Source: Geosiphon pyriformis (Eukaryota; Glomeromycota; Glomeromycetes; Archaeosporales; Geosiphonaceae). From it: 64,000 nt of DNA. Below, piece by piece: positions 23,223 through 34,466 of the stretch. The position numbers and the translations under genes were made by a program. Below the pieces are notes generated by a model that did not search any database, was not told the DNA's origin, and worked only from the letters and a program-made list of their open reading frames with translations. Location of the stretch: assembly GCA_016748015.1 (NCBI GenBank), contig JAAOMT010000135.1, positions 365,164-429,163 of the forward strand. Reading direction: 5' to 3'. Every line of letters starts with the position of its first letter. Position 1 is the stretch's first letter.

Positions 23223-24147
23223 TATTATTCATAAAAAGTAAAAATAGTATATAGTTAGAAAAATAGCCAATCAGAAATAGATATAGTAATAGAAGAATTT
23301 CAGGATTTTTTTAAAGGAATTGTAGGATTCCAGAATCTCAGAATCCCAGAATTTTTTATAAAGAATTACAAAATTCTAGGAATTTTATATAACACCAATT
23401 ATGTATATATAGCAGTAGTATTAAAAGTGAGAAAAGTATTTAGAACTCAGATTTGGTTCAGTTTCAGTTTAGTATCTTCTTTTTTATTTATTAATTAACT
23501 CTTACTTTATGAATAGTTAATATTCATTGAAGTAAATTCATTAGCAAAATATCAAATAAAATATACTTATTATCATTTAATCTATGTTGTTATTATTTGT
23601 TTAAAAATCTAATTACTCTTCTATTTTATTAATATTTCATGTTGATAACATCTAATACTTAATCACACTGGAACAATAGCTTTTAATCATGGCTATTGAT
23701 AAGATACTAATTTTTTATTTTCTTCTTATTTTCTTTTATTTTTATTTTTATTTTTTTTCTTTTGTTGTGTTAATTTACTAATTGATTAAAGAGATTAAGC
23801 ACTAAGTAATTGATGTCAAAAAGACTGATAAAAGATCCAGAAATAAGAATAGACAATTCGGAATTCAAGAATAGCTTATCAGAGAACCAGCCATCAAGCT
23901 AAAAAAAAATTAACAAAAAAATTTTCTGAAAAACTACAAACACCAAAGCATACCAACTTGAGAGTTGAGGAAAAAACTAGAAACATTACCAAAGAATATT
24001 ATCATTAAATCTCTGTTTATTATACAAAAAACTCAACTAAAACCTTCAGATACCAAAATCTTCAGATATAACCAACTGTACTAGCTATTAAGCACTAAAT
24101 TATAAGTTTGTTATTTGTTTTTAGACCCCAAATAATCATCTGTAATA
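23223..24147 (+). repeat. element B 3' LTR
   Basis: 925 bp, aligned with LTR C (same TATA-like stretch, ACTTAATCACACTGGAACAA block and pyrimidine tract). Both ends are decayed (TATTAT and GTAATA). It is followed by tcat and then by LINE L1 ORF2 in the opposite orientation. Confidence 0.78.
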
Positions 24148-25570
24148 TCATCATGATTTCATTTGCTCTAAGTTTTATCTTATTTGGCTCTAAAATTAAC
24201 TTATTACTAATAATCAAATAATTCAAAACAACTTTATAAAAAGGTTGTTTCAAAACAAATCTTATTATACCACTTTTATTCAAACTAAAATTGTTCATTC
24301 TTTTTTCAATTATTTTTTTAATAACTGTATTTTTAGCTGTTTTAGATTCATAATATTTCAATTTTTTATAGTTTTTCTTGACTAAAAATAACTGCTTCAA
24401 CATTTCATCTGTATTTTTATTATTATAAACCAAAATGTCAACTTTAGAAGCTTTCTTGTTATTAAAAATAGACCAAATCTTGATAAGACAATCATACTTT
24501 AATTTATAATTTGCACTCACTTTTTTTACAATTTTTGAAACTAGTAGTTCCAAGTTGCAAAACCTTGAAAATCAACTATTTTTTAAGCACTCAAACTTAT
24601 TAAACCAATGTTTAAAAAAATTTTATTTGCCAAATTAATCATTACTTTTCTTAAAACATTCCATATAGTGTCCAAATTGCTAAGATTATTTGCACTATTA
24701 AAACTACTTATAATTTTAACAGACTAATGAAAACATATTTTTAAAAACCAGTATATTTAGCATCATTTGTATCTATAACTCTAAATCTCCAATAGTTTTT
24801 ATTAGCTTGCTTATAAATTGCAAGCAAACACTTGTTCAACAGACCACCCAGACTAAGAAAAACTATAATAGCTTTGTGATTAGTATCAAAAAACTCAGAT
24901 ACACTATTAATACTTTAAACTATTACAAAAAATAAGATATATTAACTAATAAGAATATAGTTAATGGTTTTCTTTACATCTCATAAATTGGACTATGTTG
25001 AAAGCTTGGAAACAATCCTACTTAAAAAAAAATTGCACAAACCCAGATCAAAACATTTCTTGAAACTTGCATTGTGTTTTTTTCTGTCTTTATTGAAATT
25101 ACTACCTAACACAATATAAAAGCTTAAGTTAATCACCTTAACAACAAAAAAATTCACCTCATTGGCTTGATTAAATTGCATATTAGCTGAAGTATTAACA
25201 TACAAACTTATTAATATAACAGAATATTTACTATTAAACAAAAGATATATTAAATAAAACAACCTGAAATCTTAGAAATTTTGCACATATGTCAAGCTAA
25301 AAAGTTATTTATTACAACAGCTACTTTAATATTTATGTACTTAATGTTTAGACTAGGAACAAAAACTTTTACATCCTAAAACCTATTTTTAATCCAAGAC
25401 TTAATCCGACTTTTTAGTTTTAGTGAAAAAAGAAACTTAATTGCCAGACTCATTATGCTATCTAATAATATTATTCTGTTTAACCAAATTGTTTATTCTT
25501 TAGAAATTACATATAGCAATCTTTTAGACAAAATCACTTATTGAGAAAAAAAACACTGATAAATCCAAAC
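24148..25570 (-). pseudogene. LINE L1 ORF2, endonuclease and pre-RT region
   Basis: Reading right to left, the endonuclease part holds VLGSNFNKDRKKHNASFKKC at 25060-25120; the family has GDFNED, so the catalytic Asp is lost. Toward 24148 the open piece 24095-24553 encodes the pre-RT region (RFVLKQPFYKVVLNYLIISN). Element B cuts it just before the RT. By recall this is a LINE family abundant in Rhizophagus-type genomes. Stops are frequent. Confidence 0.78.
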
Positions 25571-27461
25571 TAGCACATAACTAATCTGACTTTACCAAAA
25601 CTGAATTTACAGAGGTCTCAAGAGCTAACAACTTTAACTTTAGACTGTTCATCTTAGTGGTTAAAACTTTTGAATTACTCAAACTTAAAACTAAAACTGT
25701 ATTACTCTTAACTAAAAAGAGAAATATAAAAGACACATTTAGAATATCCAAAACAATATTTGAATCTAAATCCAAAATCAAAAATATAGATGTAACAAGA
25801 AAAAAAAACTAAAAGACAGATATAAGTAATATCAGGTTAACAGTATTCAATCTCTTTATAATACTTAATACTTGGTTAACTAAAAGCTCTAAAAAACATT
25901 CCAAAAAAGCCAAATAAATGCCAATATACAAATTATTAAGAATAACTGAAATGCTTATTTTATTGTATAATACATCAGAACAAGAAGAAAAACCAAAACC
26001 AGAACTGAAACTGGAACCAAAATAAGTACCATCTGAAAAAAAAGCAAGTAAAACCATTTGTATCCAAGTTTTGCCACCAAAGACAGCAAGATAAAAAATA
26101 AGAACACTTTTTTTTGTGTACAGCTTGGCCAATTAAATGTAATTTACATTAAAAACAACTCTTTTAAATATTTTTAAGAGCACAAAAATAGATGTATTTG
26201 GAACATTACACTTTAAAGCAGAATAATCAAACTTCTTATATCTTTTATATTGAATCAGATCTATTCTAGTTTATAAAAGTTTTACATTACTAAAAACTGG
26301 TTTTGTGTAAAAAGCAGACTCCAACTCCTTATTTGATCTGAAACCAATCACAACACAGTAAATTCAGTTACTAATTACAAGTAAATAATTAATAATACAG
26401 GTTTTTTTATCAACTCTATTTAACAAAATGCCCAAATTATAAGCTGTTGTTCCCATAAGCAAGATAAACAAAAACACTTTGAACTAATTTCTAAACATCT
26501 AAGTATTGGAATTTTTCATAGCTATAATTATATGCACTAAATATTTTCTGATTAGAAATAATTATTTAGAAGTTAATTGTTTAGTCTGACCTGATTCAGT
26601 GAATTCCACCACAGTTTTTGCCATATCTTAATTAACTAAACTTTAATTGATTTGATTTGACCAAATTCAGATACTGTGGTAATAATCATTTTTTTTGGTA
26701 TATCTATAAGAATTTTTTTGATAACCACAGTCCAATTTAAATACATTTCTTGTTTTTTAACATTATTGTTTATGATAATTTCTTTCTTTCTGGCCAATAA
26801 AATAGTTTTCTCTATGTTTTCCATTAAAGTAAAAGTAGATTAGATAATATTTTCAAATTTTAAAGAAGTAGTAATTCTCCAAAACCATTGATTATCAAAA
26901 ATAATTTTTTAATGAACTGAGTTTTTGCTGTTGTAGATTTGTCTTTTATTGTTGAAAGATTAATGTCCAAAACAAAAAACTTTTTGACTAACATCTCAAT
27001 TTGAGTTTTTACAATCTTTGGATCAATTTACTTATTTTTCAAAGAAATGTTAAATAAAGAAGGAAAAGGTCTATTATCTTTATTCATGTTATAATCAATA
27101 GAACCAATAGGAGAACTATACTCCAAACTAATATCTGCACTATTTTTTACTTTAGGAGTATTTGCTGCAAAACCAAGAAAAAAACCATTATTAACACCCA
27201 AAAACATATTATTATTCTCACTATTACCAAATACATTATTTTTATCTGAATATATGCTACTGTTAATAATAGTCTTAACCAAAGAAATATCTTTTTTATT
27301 ACCAAAATACTTAATATTGCCAACTGAAATCTTTTTTTTCTGGGAAAAAAAATCTTCAATAGGGCTCTATAAAGCACTTTTAAGCATCTTTTTTTTTAAT
27401 ATACTGCTATTTAAAGTAGCTATTAAGTTTATTACAAAAAGATTATTTGTTTGAGAAATGT
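25571..27461 (-). pseudogene. LINE L1 ORF1 (RNA-binding protein)
   Basis: Pieces read from right to left: MLKSAL-SPIEDFF, NIKYFGNKKDISLV (27200-27400), an RRM-like part (IPKKMIITTVSEFGQIKSI, 26640-26720), AKLYTKKSV (26130) and a C-terminal coiled segment (LDLDSNIVLDILNVS, 25740). Element D interrupts its upstream end at 27461/35149. The 5' end resembles LINE L3 (50870-50962). Confidence 0.75.
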
Positions 27462-28139
27462 TGTTACGGGTTGGAGTAATAAGCTAACAGATAGCAAGGG
27501 AGAACAGTATTGTATAGTAATGGAAATAAACAAAGAGGGAATTACAATAAGAGAGCGAATTGAATAAATAGGAATTCAATGTGTGTGATCAGTCTTATAA
27601 AAATCACAGTTGTTAATCTTTTCTTAAATCTGAAGGTAGAGGAATAGTCCGTGATTGTCAACAAGATAACACCGCTGCTATTATTCTATGCCTCAACTCA
27701 GCAATTCTTAGAATCAATAACAGGTATCATTGTACTTTTTAATCATTTCTTTATTCAATGAATTACAAGAGCAAGCCAATTGCTTCTCAGGCTAATTCTA
27801 ACAAATACAAATCAAGAAAAAGAAAAGATAAGGTATGTGAATGCCAACAAGTAGATACTTGAAGGTAAAAAAAGGGGAATAAGCGATTATGAGAGGAAGT
27901 AATTGATATTTTTTATTTCGTTACTTTGATCATGTCTTTCTACAGCTAAGGAAATTATTGCTTATATAGCTATCTAAAATGGTCAACAACCAGGTCAACA
28001 ATCAGGTCAATGATCAAGTCAACGGTCAGATCATTGATCAGGTCAACGATCACTATCTAAAAATAGGGTGGCTAATTATATAACATCATTAGCTAATACA
28101 TGTGATAATTAATAAAAACTATGTGTTTCAACCATAATA
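27462..28139 (-). repeat. element D 3' LTR (678 bp)
   Basis: It ends TGTTACG on the plus strand left side and CATAATA on the right. It matches the other LTR without length change; I counted about 50 differences, all but one transitions. Confidence 0.92.
27981..28052 (-). repeat. 12-bp array, six units (element D 3' LTR)
   Basis: Six perfect-length 12-bp units of the form GGTCAAYGATCA on the plus strand. The other LTR has six units in register at 34986-35057, and LTR H has nine. Confidence 0.88.
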
Positions 28140-28861
28140 TTATCCTCTCCAAAGAGATTGAGCTCTGGTGAAATCAAACTATTTATGGGATAGTCTATGT
28201 GAAGGGTTTTGTCTAACTCAAAACTAACTAGTTTGTTGAAGTTTTTTGTGGATAGAGTATATAATACTTGAGGTGAAATAAGTTTTGTATCCAAGAGACC
28301 AAATCTTTGTATAAGAGTTCTGGCTCTTCTAGCAATGGTCAAAACTCTTGGGACATCCAATCGTATAATGCCCAAAATTTCCACTTGTATCTCTGAAGTT
28401 GTTTTCTTCATGAGCTTCATGTCTTCTATGATTTCACCAAAACGACCATAGAGTTTTAGTTGTCTTTCATATGACAAGTTTTTGTCTATGAGCAAGATTT
28501 CTTATATTGTTTTTCCAATTGTGCTAGAAGGTGAAAGTATTGCTGCTGTTATGCTTTCCAGCAGGTATTTATCCATTTTGCCACCAATTCTTTCTCTTTT
28601 GGTAGTTGTTTTCTTTGGTCTAATAACAATGTGAGTTCTACTGTTGTCTGTTATAGTGGTTTGTTTTCCGATAGTCAGAGTAACATTTGGATAGTTTTTG
28701 ATCCAGTACTCATGGAGAGTATAGAAAACGTTTTGAATGTTTTGATCCAGGAAATAATTGTTCATGTCGATTGAAGATATCTCTGTTTTGGGAATGATGC
28801 ATTTATTTATATCTAATTTTTGCTGATTATTTGGGTCAGTATTACCACAACAGGTAACCAA
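28109..28861 (-). pseudogene. element D ORF3, unknown function
   Basis: Two open pieces in one frame (28861-28502 and 28495-28109), separated only by a TAA, together give about 250 residues. The frame overlaps the integrase end by 49 bp and stops 31 bp inside the 3' LTR. An N-terminal block NVTLTIGKQTTITDN and a basic stretch (RPKKTTTKRER) are followed by helical sequence ending LSTKNFNKLVSFELDK. Related ORFs occupy the same place in A, B, C and F. No signal peptide, membrane span or known fold seen. This is the best-preserved copy of the family. Confidence 0.68.
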
Positions 28862-30114
28862 TCAGGTCGTTTGTGATATTTTTTGAGTTGCGTGCCATAA
28901 ACAGGGCGATCACTGAATATTGTTCCATATTGATCTTGTAAGATATAAGAACCATTGTTCAAAACTTTGTTGACTATAAAGAGTCCTTTCCACTGGCTAG
29001 AGAATTTATCACCATAGACATTGTCTCTGTCTGAACAGTATTCCAAAACTAAGTTACCAACACTTAAAGAAAGTGTTTTATAGGTTTTTTTCTTTTTGAG
29101 CTTCTCTTGGAACTGTTTTATCTTTTCAAAGGCAATTATCCGTGCTTCTACTAATAAGTCAAGAATAGTACCAAGTCTTCTTTGCAAAATGTCTTTGTAA
29201 TCTCCTATTGTTATTTCTTCAAAAGGTATTGTTTCTATATCTGTTTCTATTGGTAGAGTTGCCATTCGTCCATAGAACAGATAAAAGGATTCATAATTTG
29301 TTATGTTATGATTCACAGTTCTGTAAGCAAACAAGGCTGAAGACAATACTTTGTCCCATAAGTTGGTTTCTTTACTGGTTTTGGCTAGGGTTTCACATAG
29401 TGTTCTATTGAAATGTTCTACTAGGCCATTTGTTTGGGAGTAATAAGGAGAAGAAAGTTTATGATGTATTCCCATTTTTCTGCAAAGTTCTTCAACCAGT
29501 GTACTAAGAAAAGCTCTTTCTCTATCAAATAAAAGTTCTTTGGGGCAGCCATGGCGACAGATAATATCTTCATAAATGAAATTGGCAATTGAGACTGCTG
29601 TTTGATCTGGGGTGGCTCTTGCTTCTACCCACTTTGTAAAATAGTTGGTAGCTGTGATAATGTATCTGTTGCCATCAAGAGTTACTGTTAAAAGTCCAAC
29701 AACATCTATACCAATTCTATCAAATAGTTGACCAACAGAGATTGGATGGATATCTTCCTTGCGATTGGGTTTTTCTCTTCTTTGGCAGGTATCACAGGTT
29801 TTAATGTATTCAGCAATGTCTTTTCCCAAGGTAGGCCAATAATAGTGAGTTAAAGTTTTCTGAATTGTTTTTGTTTTTCCAAAGTGTCCAGCTAATGGAT
29901 CAGTGTGTATATTGTAGATCACAATTTTTCTTTCTTCAAATCTAATGACTCTCTGGGGGCGGTTAGGATCTTTTCTATTTCTTTTATATAATTGGTTCTG
30001 GCGAATCAAATAGAAATTTGATTGTTTGCGCAAATGTTCTCTTTGCTGTCGAGTATAGTCCAGCGGGTATTGTCCTTTACCCAAAAATTTTATTAAAGCA
30101 GAGTAGTTGTCCAA
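28813..30114 (-). CDS. element D integrase
   Basis: 433 open codons. Zinc domain: H70, H77, C107 and C110. Catalytic D137 (IGIDVV), D197 (LLFDRERAF) and E233 (NGLVEHFNRT) are all present, with the usual 35 residues between the last two. A C-terminal GPF-like module (SSQWKGLFIVNKVL, SYILQDQYG) follows. It is in the -1 frame relative to RNase H, which closes at 30186. No ATG lies at the homologous start; the codon is TTG at 30112-30114, so the start may be mutated or supplied by frameshifting. Confidence 0.88.
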   Translation of the reverse strand: MDNYSALIKFLGKGQYPLDYTRQQREHLRKQSNFYLIRQNQLYKRNRKDPNRPQRVIRFEERKIVIYNIHTDPLAGHFGKTKTIQKTLTHYYWPTLGKDIAEYIKTCDTCQRREKPNRKEDIHPISVGQLFDRIGIDVVGLLTVTLDGNRYIITATNYFTKWVEARATPDQTAVSIANFIYEDIICRHGCPKELLFDRERAFLSTLVEELCRKMGIHHKLSSPYYSQTNGLVEHFNRTLCETLAKTSKETNLWDKVLSSALFAYRTVNHNITNYESFYLFYGRMATLPIETDIETIPFEEITIGDYKDILQRRLGTILDLLVEARIIAFEKIKQFQEKLKKKKTYKTLSLSVGNLVLEYCSDRDNVYGDKFSSQWKGLFIVNKVLNNGSYILQDQYGTIFSDRPVYGTQLKKYHKRPDWLPVVVILTQIISKN

Positions 30115-30185
30115 GTCTATTATCGTGTTTGTTTGTGGGAGAGTTACAAATAATTAAGTTGGTTTGGTTTGAGAGGGTTTTACTA

Positions 30186-32866
30186 TCACTGGATGGTAAG
30201 TCTGGAGAGAGCATCAGCATTTTGATGATTAGCTCCTTTGTGGTGTTGAATGTCATAGTCGAATTCGTCCAAGTGGAGTATTCAGCGAGTTATCCGTTTA
30301 TGTTCCAGGTTTCTTTTGTTGTGTAGCCAAACCAAAGCTTGGTGATCTGTTACCACCAAAAATTTTACACCCTTAAGATATTTGTCTCAGTAGCTGGTAG
30401 TCCAAACTACTGCTAAGCATTCCTGCTCAGTAACTGAGTAGTTCTTTTCTGCTGGTGTGAGAGTTCTACTGGCATATGCTACGGCGTGTTCTCTGTTATC
30501 TTCATCTTTTTGGGAAAGAACAGCACCAAGTCCATAGCCAGATGTATCAGTGTGGAGGATAAAAGATTGATCCAAATTAGGTTGCATGAGGATGGGTTTT
30601 GTAACCAGTTTTTCCTTCAGAATTTCAAATGCTTTTTGTTGATGAGTGTCCCAGTAATAATTGATGTTTTTCTTAAGTAGCTGATTGAGAGGAGCAGCGA
30701 TTTTGGAGAAATCCTTGACAAACTTGCAATAATAAAAGGCCAAACCAAGAAAAGAGCATAGTTCATGAACATTCATTGGTTGTCTAATGTTTTGAACTTT
30801 TTCAATTTTGGCTGGATCAGGAAAGATTTCATCTTTTGTAATAAGATGGCCAAGAAACTGGGTGGATTGACGTCCAAAGAATGATTTGATTGGATTGATC
30901 TTGAGACCAGCATTTCTAAGGAGGTCAAAAATCTTTTGCAAATGTTCAAGGTGTTCATCCCAGGTTTTTGAGTACACCATTATGTCGTCCAAGTAGACTA
31001 GAACAAAGTTTTCTTTTACTGATTTAAATACTTTGTCCATTAAGTGTTGAAATGTGGGAGGAGCATTGGTGAGACCAAAAGACATGACTGTGAATTCGTA
31101 GATACTATACTTGGTGATGAAGGCAGTTTTCTTTCTGCTTTCTGGATCCATCTCTACTTGCCAGAATCCAGCAGTTAAGTCAATGGTTGAGAAGAAAGCA
31201 GCACCATGGAATTGGTCTAGCATTGCATCAATCTTGAGAAGTGGGTACATGTCTCTTTCAGTAATGGCATTTAATTGGCGATAGTCAACACAAAAGTGTA
31301 AGGTTCCTTCTTTCTTGGATACCACTACAACTGGGAATGCCCATTCACTCTTGGTTTCCTGTATAAATCCAAGGGTTTTCATTCGGGTTATTTTCTTTTT
31401 GATAAACTCATCATTGTGCTGGTTGGATTGATAAGGCTTCAAATGGATGGGGCGAGTTTCTCTAGTGATAATAGTGTATTGTATCACATGTGTACGTCCA
31501 GTAGGTTCACCTTCTTTTAAGATAACTGGGCTGTTTCTAGCCAGCAGATTTTCAATGTCTATTTTTCTTTCTTCTGGAGAGGGTTCTCTTTGTTTTACAA
31601 TCAGTGATTGGATTTCAGGTGGTTTGTTTTCAAAAGACTTTTGGACTTTTTTTATTTCCTCTTGGGGTATCAAGCTGATTGGTTCCCAATCTTTGTAATA
31701 GATCAGGCAGGACATGCATTTATCACTAAGAGAATACAATGGTTTGTCACACCAGACACAAGGACCATGCCACCAATAACTGTATTTGGCTTTCTTGCCT
31801 GGCTTTCTGTCAAAGGTTCTTCTGAGCATGTCATAATAAGGCCAGCAGATCAGCTTGCCATTGACAATAATTCTTTCTTTATCTGCCTTGACATTATCCA
31901 GTGGTTTGCCATTGCTAGTGAAGATGGTATAGGCGAGTTCAGCAGTTTCTTCTTGTTCTTCTTGTTCTTCTTCTTCCTCACTTTCTTCATCATCTGATTT
32001 ATCTGATTCATTTTCTTCTGGGCTCTGCTTGGGTACTGGGGGAGTTGTCCAATGGCGACACTTAACCACAATGGGTTTCTTACCACATCTGATGGTTAGT
32101 TCATAGAGTTCATAATTAAGCAAAGCCTTTGCTTTCTTGAGCCATTCATTGCCAACAATAATGGTGTATTCTTTTGCTTCAGACACTTTCATATCAGTTT
32201 CAATGCTGATGTCATTGATGCGGACAGGAATAGCTTTGGTTATACCAAGCCCTTTTTTCTTATCACCATGCACATTGGTCATTGGTTGTGTGGATGGTTC
32301 ATCAATTTTTCTGCCAATTGCTTCAAGAAAGTGTTTGGCAATAACACTAACAGATGATCTACTGTCTAGAATCAAATCGATGAAGTAGCCAGCCACTTGG
32401 GCTTTACAAATTAGAGGAGTGACATTGCTATTGTCAGCAAGTCCAGCTTGGTGAGGGCATTTGTTGGTTTTGGGTGTCTTTTTCTTTGGAATTAGAGATT
32501 TGCGAAGATCTTTTCTGAATTGTGGATGGGTCATCAATTGGCCAAAGGTTATATGTGCTGGGGTTTCCATAAGGTCTTTGACAACAGAATAGAGACCGGA
32601 TTTTTGTACTATTTCTGGGGGTTCCAACTTTGGAGGGTTCTTGAAAACTTTGGCTTTTGGGGGCTCATTGTTGTAAGCAGTTGATGTAGAAGCTTTATTG
32701 GGGTCTAGAACGAAATCAACTTTGGCTTTCTTCTTCTTTCTTGTGGATTTAGAGGGTTTGATTGTTAATTCATCTATGTTATGATCATTATCAGTTAAGT
32801 TAAAAGCGTAAAAGGGGTTTTCTTCTGGTTGGCTTGCATTCTCACCCTTTGGAGATGTGCCTACTA
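30186..32866 (-). pseudogene. element D pol: protease, zinc ribbon, RT and RNase H
   Basis: The frame opens at the gag/pol slip site and is open to a TGA at 30387-30389 (expected Trp). Numbering from 32627: protease LILDSRSS at 85-92, in which Gly of DSG is Arg; acidic linker 205-230; zinc ribbon C290, C293, C304, C307; RT with HFCVDYRQLN, FSTIDLTAGFWQV and YLDD (545-548); RNase H starting at TDTSG (693). The rest of RNase H (TDHQALVWL, NADALSRL) runs to three successive stops TGA-TAG-TAA at 30188-30180. RT looks intact; the protease does not. Confidence 0.88.
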
Positions 32867-34414
32867 GTTTAAAGGCTGATAAACAGTGGCTTCAATTAGG
32901 GGATCCTCTCCAAAGAAATTAATGTTGGCATAATTGGATCTTTGATTGGGCATATTGTTGTTGTTGATCCTGTTGTTTTGAGCATCATTGTTTCTGGGGA
33001 CTGGTGGAAGCAGTGGAAGATTGTTGCAATCTCTTAAAAAGTGTCCAGTTAATTCACAGCGATAGCATACAGGTGGGCCACGATTTTGTTGTCTTTGATA
33101 AGGTGGTTGCTGGGGCTGATTGAAGCATGGTTCAAATCTGAGTCTTTGTGGTTGCTGATTTTCTCTGACTGCTTAGGCTAAGGGTTCTAATAACTGAGCA
33201 AGATTTGCTGTGAGTCTGTCTATTAACTGTTCATTTGGATCTTGAGTGTGAGCGGCAAAAGAAGTAGCAGCCATTTGAGGGGCAGAAGCCATGACAGGAA
33301 CAGGAGCAAAAACTAGTAGTGTGGATCCCAAGTGCATTCTTTGGTTGTCTTCAATTCTTTGTGCAAATTCAATGGCCATATCCATAGTGGGATTATCTTT
33401 CAGGGCCAGGAAGGGCCAAAGAGCATATGATAGATCAGTTCTCAATCCTTTTGTGAAGGAGTGAATTTTCTGCTCTTCTGTCCAATTTCTTCCAGTGTCT
33501 ACTCATTTGATTAACTTTCTGATTGCTTTGGCATATTTGGTTACAACTTCACCAGGACCTTAGGTTCTTCTTTCCAATTCCATATGTCATTTTGATATTA
33601 ATATTGGGGTTCTGAACTTGTTTTCAAACTGGGTAGTAAAAGAAGTGTTGATTTCTCCCACATTTGCTGGTGTCCATCTAACAATTTTTTGCTGGGCATT
33701 GGCATCTATTTCTTGTAAGAACCAGGTAGCAGGGAATCCTTGAAGGTAGCCACCAACAATTTGGAACTTGTACTCATCGTCATATTGATTGACTGTATTA
33801 GCTCTTTCAAAGTCATCCAACTATTCAATTGGATCTTGTGCATCACCTCTAAATAATGGTATTGGGGTGTTGTTTCTTCGCCCTAGAGCAGTTTGTATAC
33901 CTTGGAGGGTGGCCAGAATGTTTGCTTGCATGGGGTTATTAGCCATTGGTTCAGGGGTAACTGTTTGTGTAGACGAGTCTGATTCACTTAATAAAAGATC
34001 AAAAACAGGGGCAGTTTGGTAGCTTTCTTCTTCTATTTCAAAGGGAGTTTCAGTTGCTTGATGGGCAGCAATCCAAATGTGAATTTGATGATTCAGATAT
34101 TCGAAATTAGAGGACTGTTGTTCAAAGGTTGCAGAATATAAGAGCTGATTAATACTGTTGTTTCTTTCTTCAAAGTTGTTTTCAAAATAAGCTTGGTCAA
34201 AGTAATAGGTTGTATAAGCTGTGTAGGTTTCAGCTGAATGCTCGTTCAGGAACCAGTTCCAAAAGTCTTGGAATTGTCTACTGGATTGTTCTTCAAGGGG
34301 GAAGCAGATCAAGCAGGAGGGCAGAGGATTAAGTTCAATGAAACTTTGGTCGTTTCTGTTGTGTGCTGCAAAGTATTCTTCTGATTGCTGTGGCAAATAT
34401 GAGTAATCACCCAT
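32864..34414 (-). pseudogene. element D gag
   Basis: ATG at 34414 (MGDYSYLPQQSEE), 30 bp past the primer-binding site; the start is conserved in H. A capsid-like domain (LDDFERANTVNQYDDEYKF to SYALWPFLALK) is followed by a zinc knuckle CYRCELTGHFLRDC (CX2CX4HX4C, intact) and a stop TAG at 32864-32866. Inner stops at about 33818, 33588, 33560, 33506 and 33173 all fit C-to-T or G-to-A changes of Trp, Arg or Gln codons. Confidence 0.85.
32867..32873 (-). promoter_or_regulatory. -1 ribosomal frameshift heptamer TTTAAAC
   Basis: In the gag frame the codons are TTA AAC TAG, with T before them: exactly the X XXY YYZ heptamer U UUA AAC, immediately before the gag stop. The protease frame is the -1 frame and is open from here. 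AAAGGG and CCCTTT about 20 and 55 bases downstream can pair as a short stem. Confidence 0.75.
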
Positions 34415-34443
34415 ACAATGAGAGAATAAGTGAATTTTGACAA

Positions 34444-34460
34444 CCTCACAGGGAGCACCA
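34444..34460 (-). promoter_or_regulatory. element D primer-binding site
   Basis: On the minus strand TGGTGCTCCCTGTGAGG begins six bases after the LTR (spacer TAAAAG). It is almost identical to the sites of C, E and H. Confidence 0.75.
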
Positions 34461-34466
34461 CTTTTA

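Larger units (their letters stand above)
5262..24147 (+). mobile_element. Ty3/Gypsy element B, split by A, C and S
   Basis: The visible parts are 5262-10338, 20517-20642 and 21604-24147. They read as one element: gag end, protease, zinc/dUTPase region, RT, RNase H, integrase, ORF3, 3' LTR. C splits the integrase at the triplets matching SKPLRPIK of C; S splits it again a few codons later. A breaks gag on the left. The right end (24147, then tcat) abuts ORF2 of LINE L1, so B was inserted into L1. B is the most decayed Gypsy copy here and closely related to C. Confidence 0.82.

Noticed and set aside
28109-28861. ORF3 as a retroviral envelope gene
   Set aside because: No signal peptide, hydrophobic membrane anchor or cleavage motif is visible in any copy.
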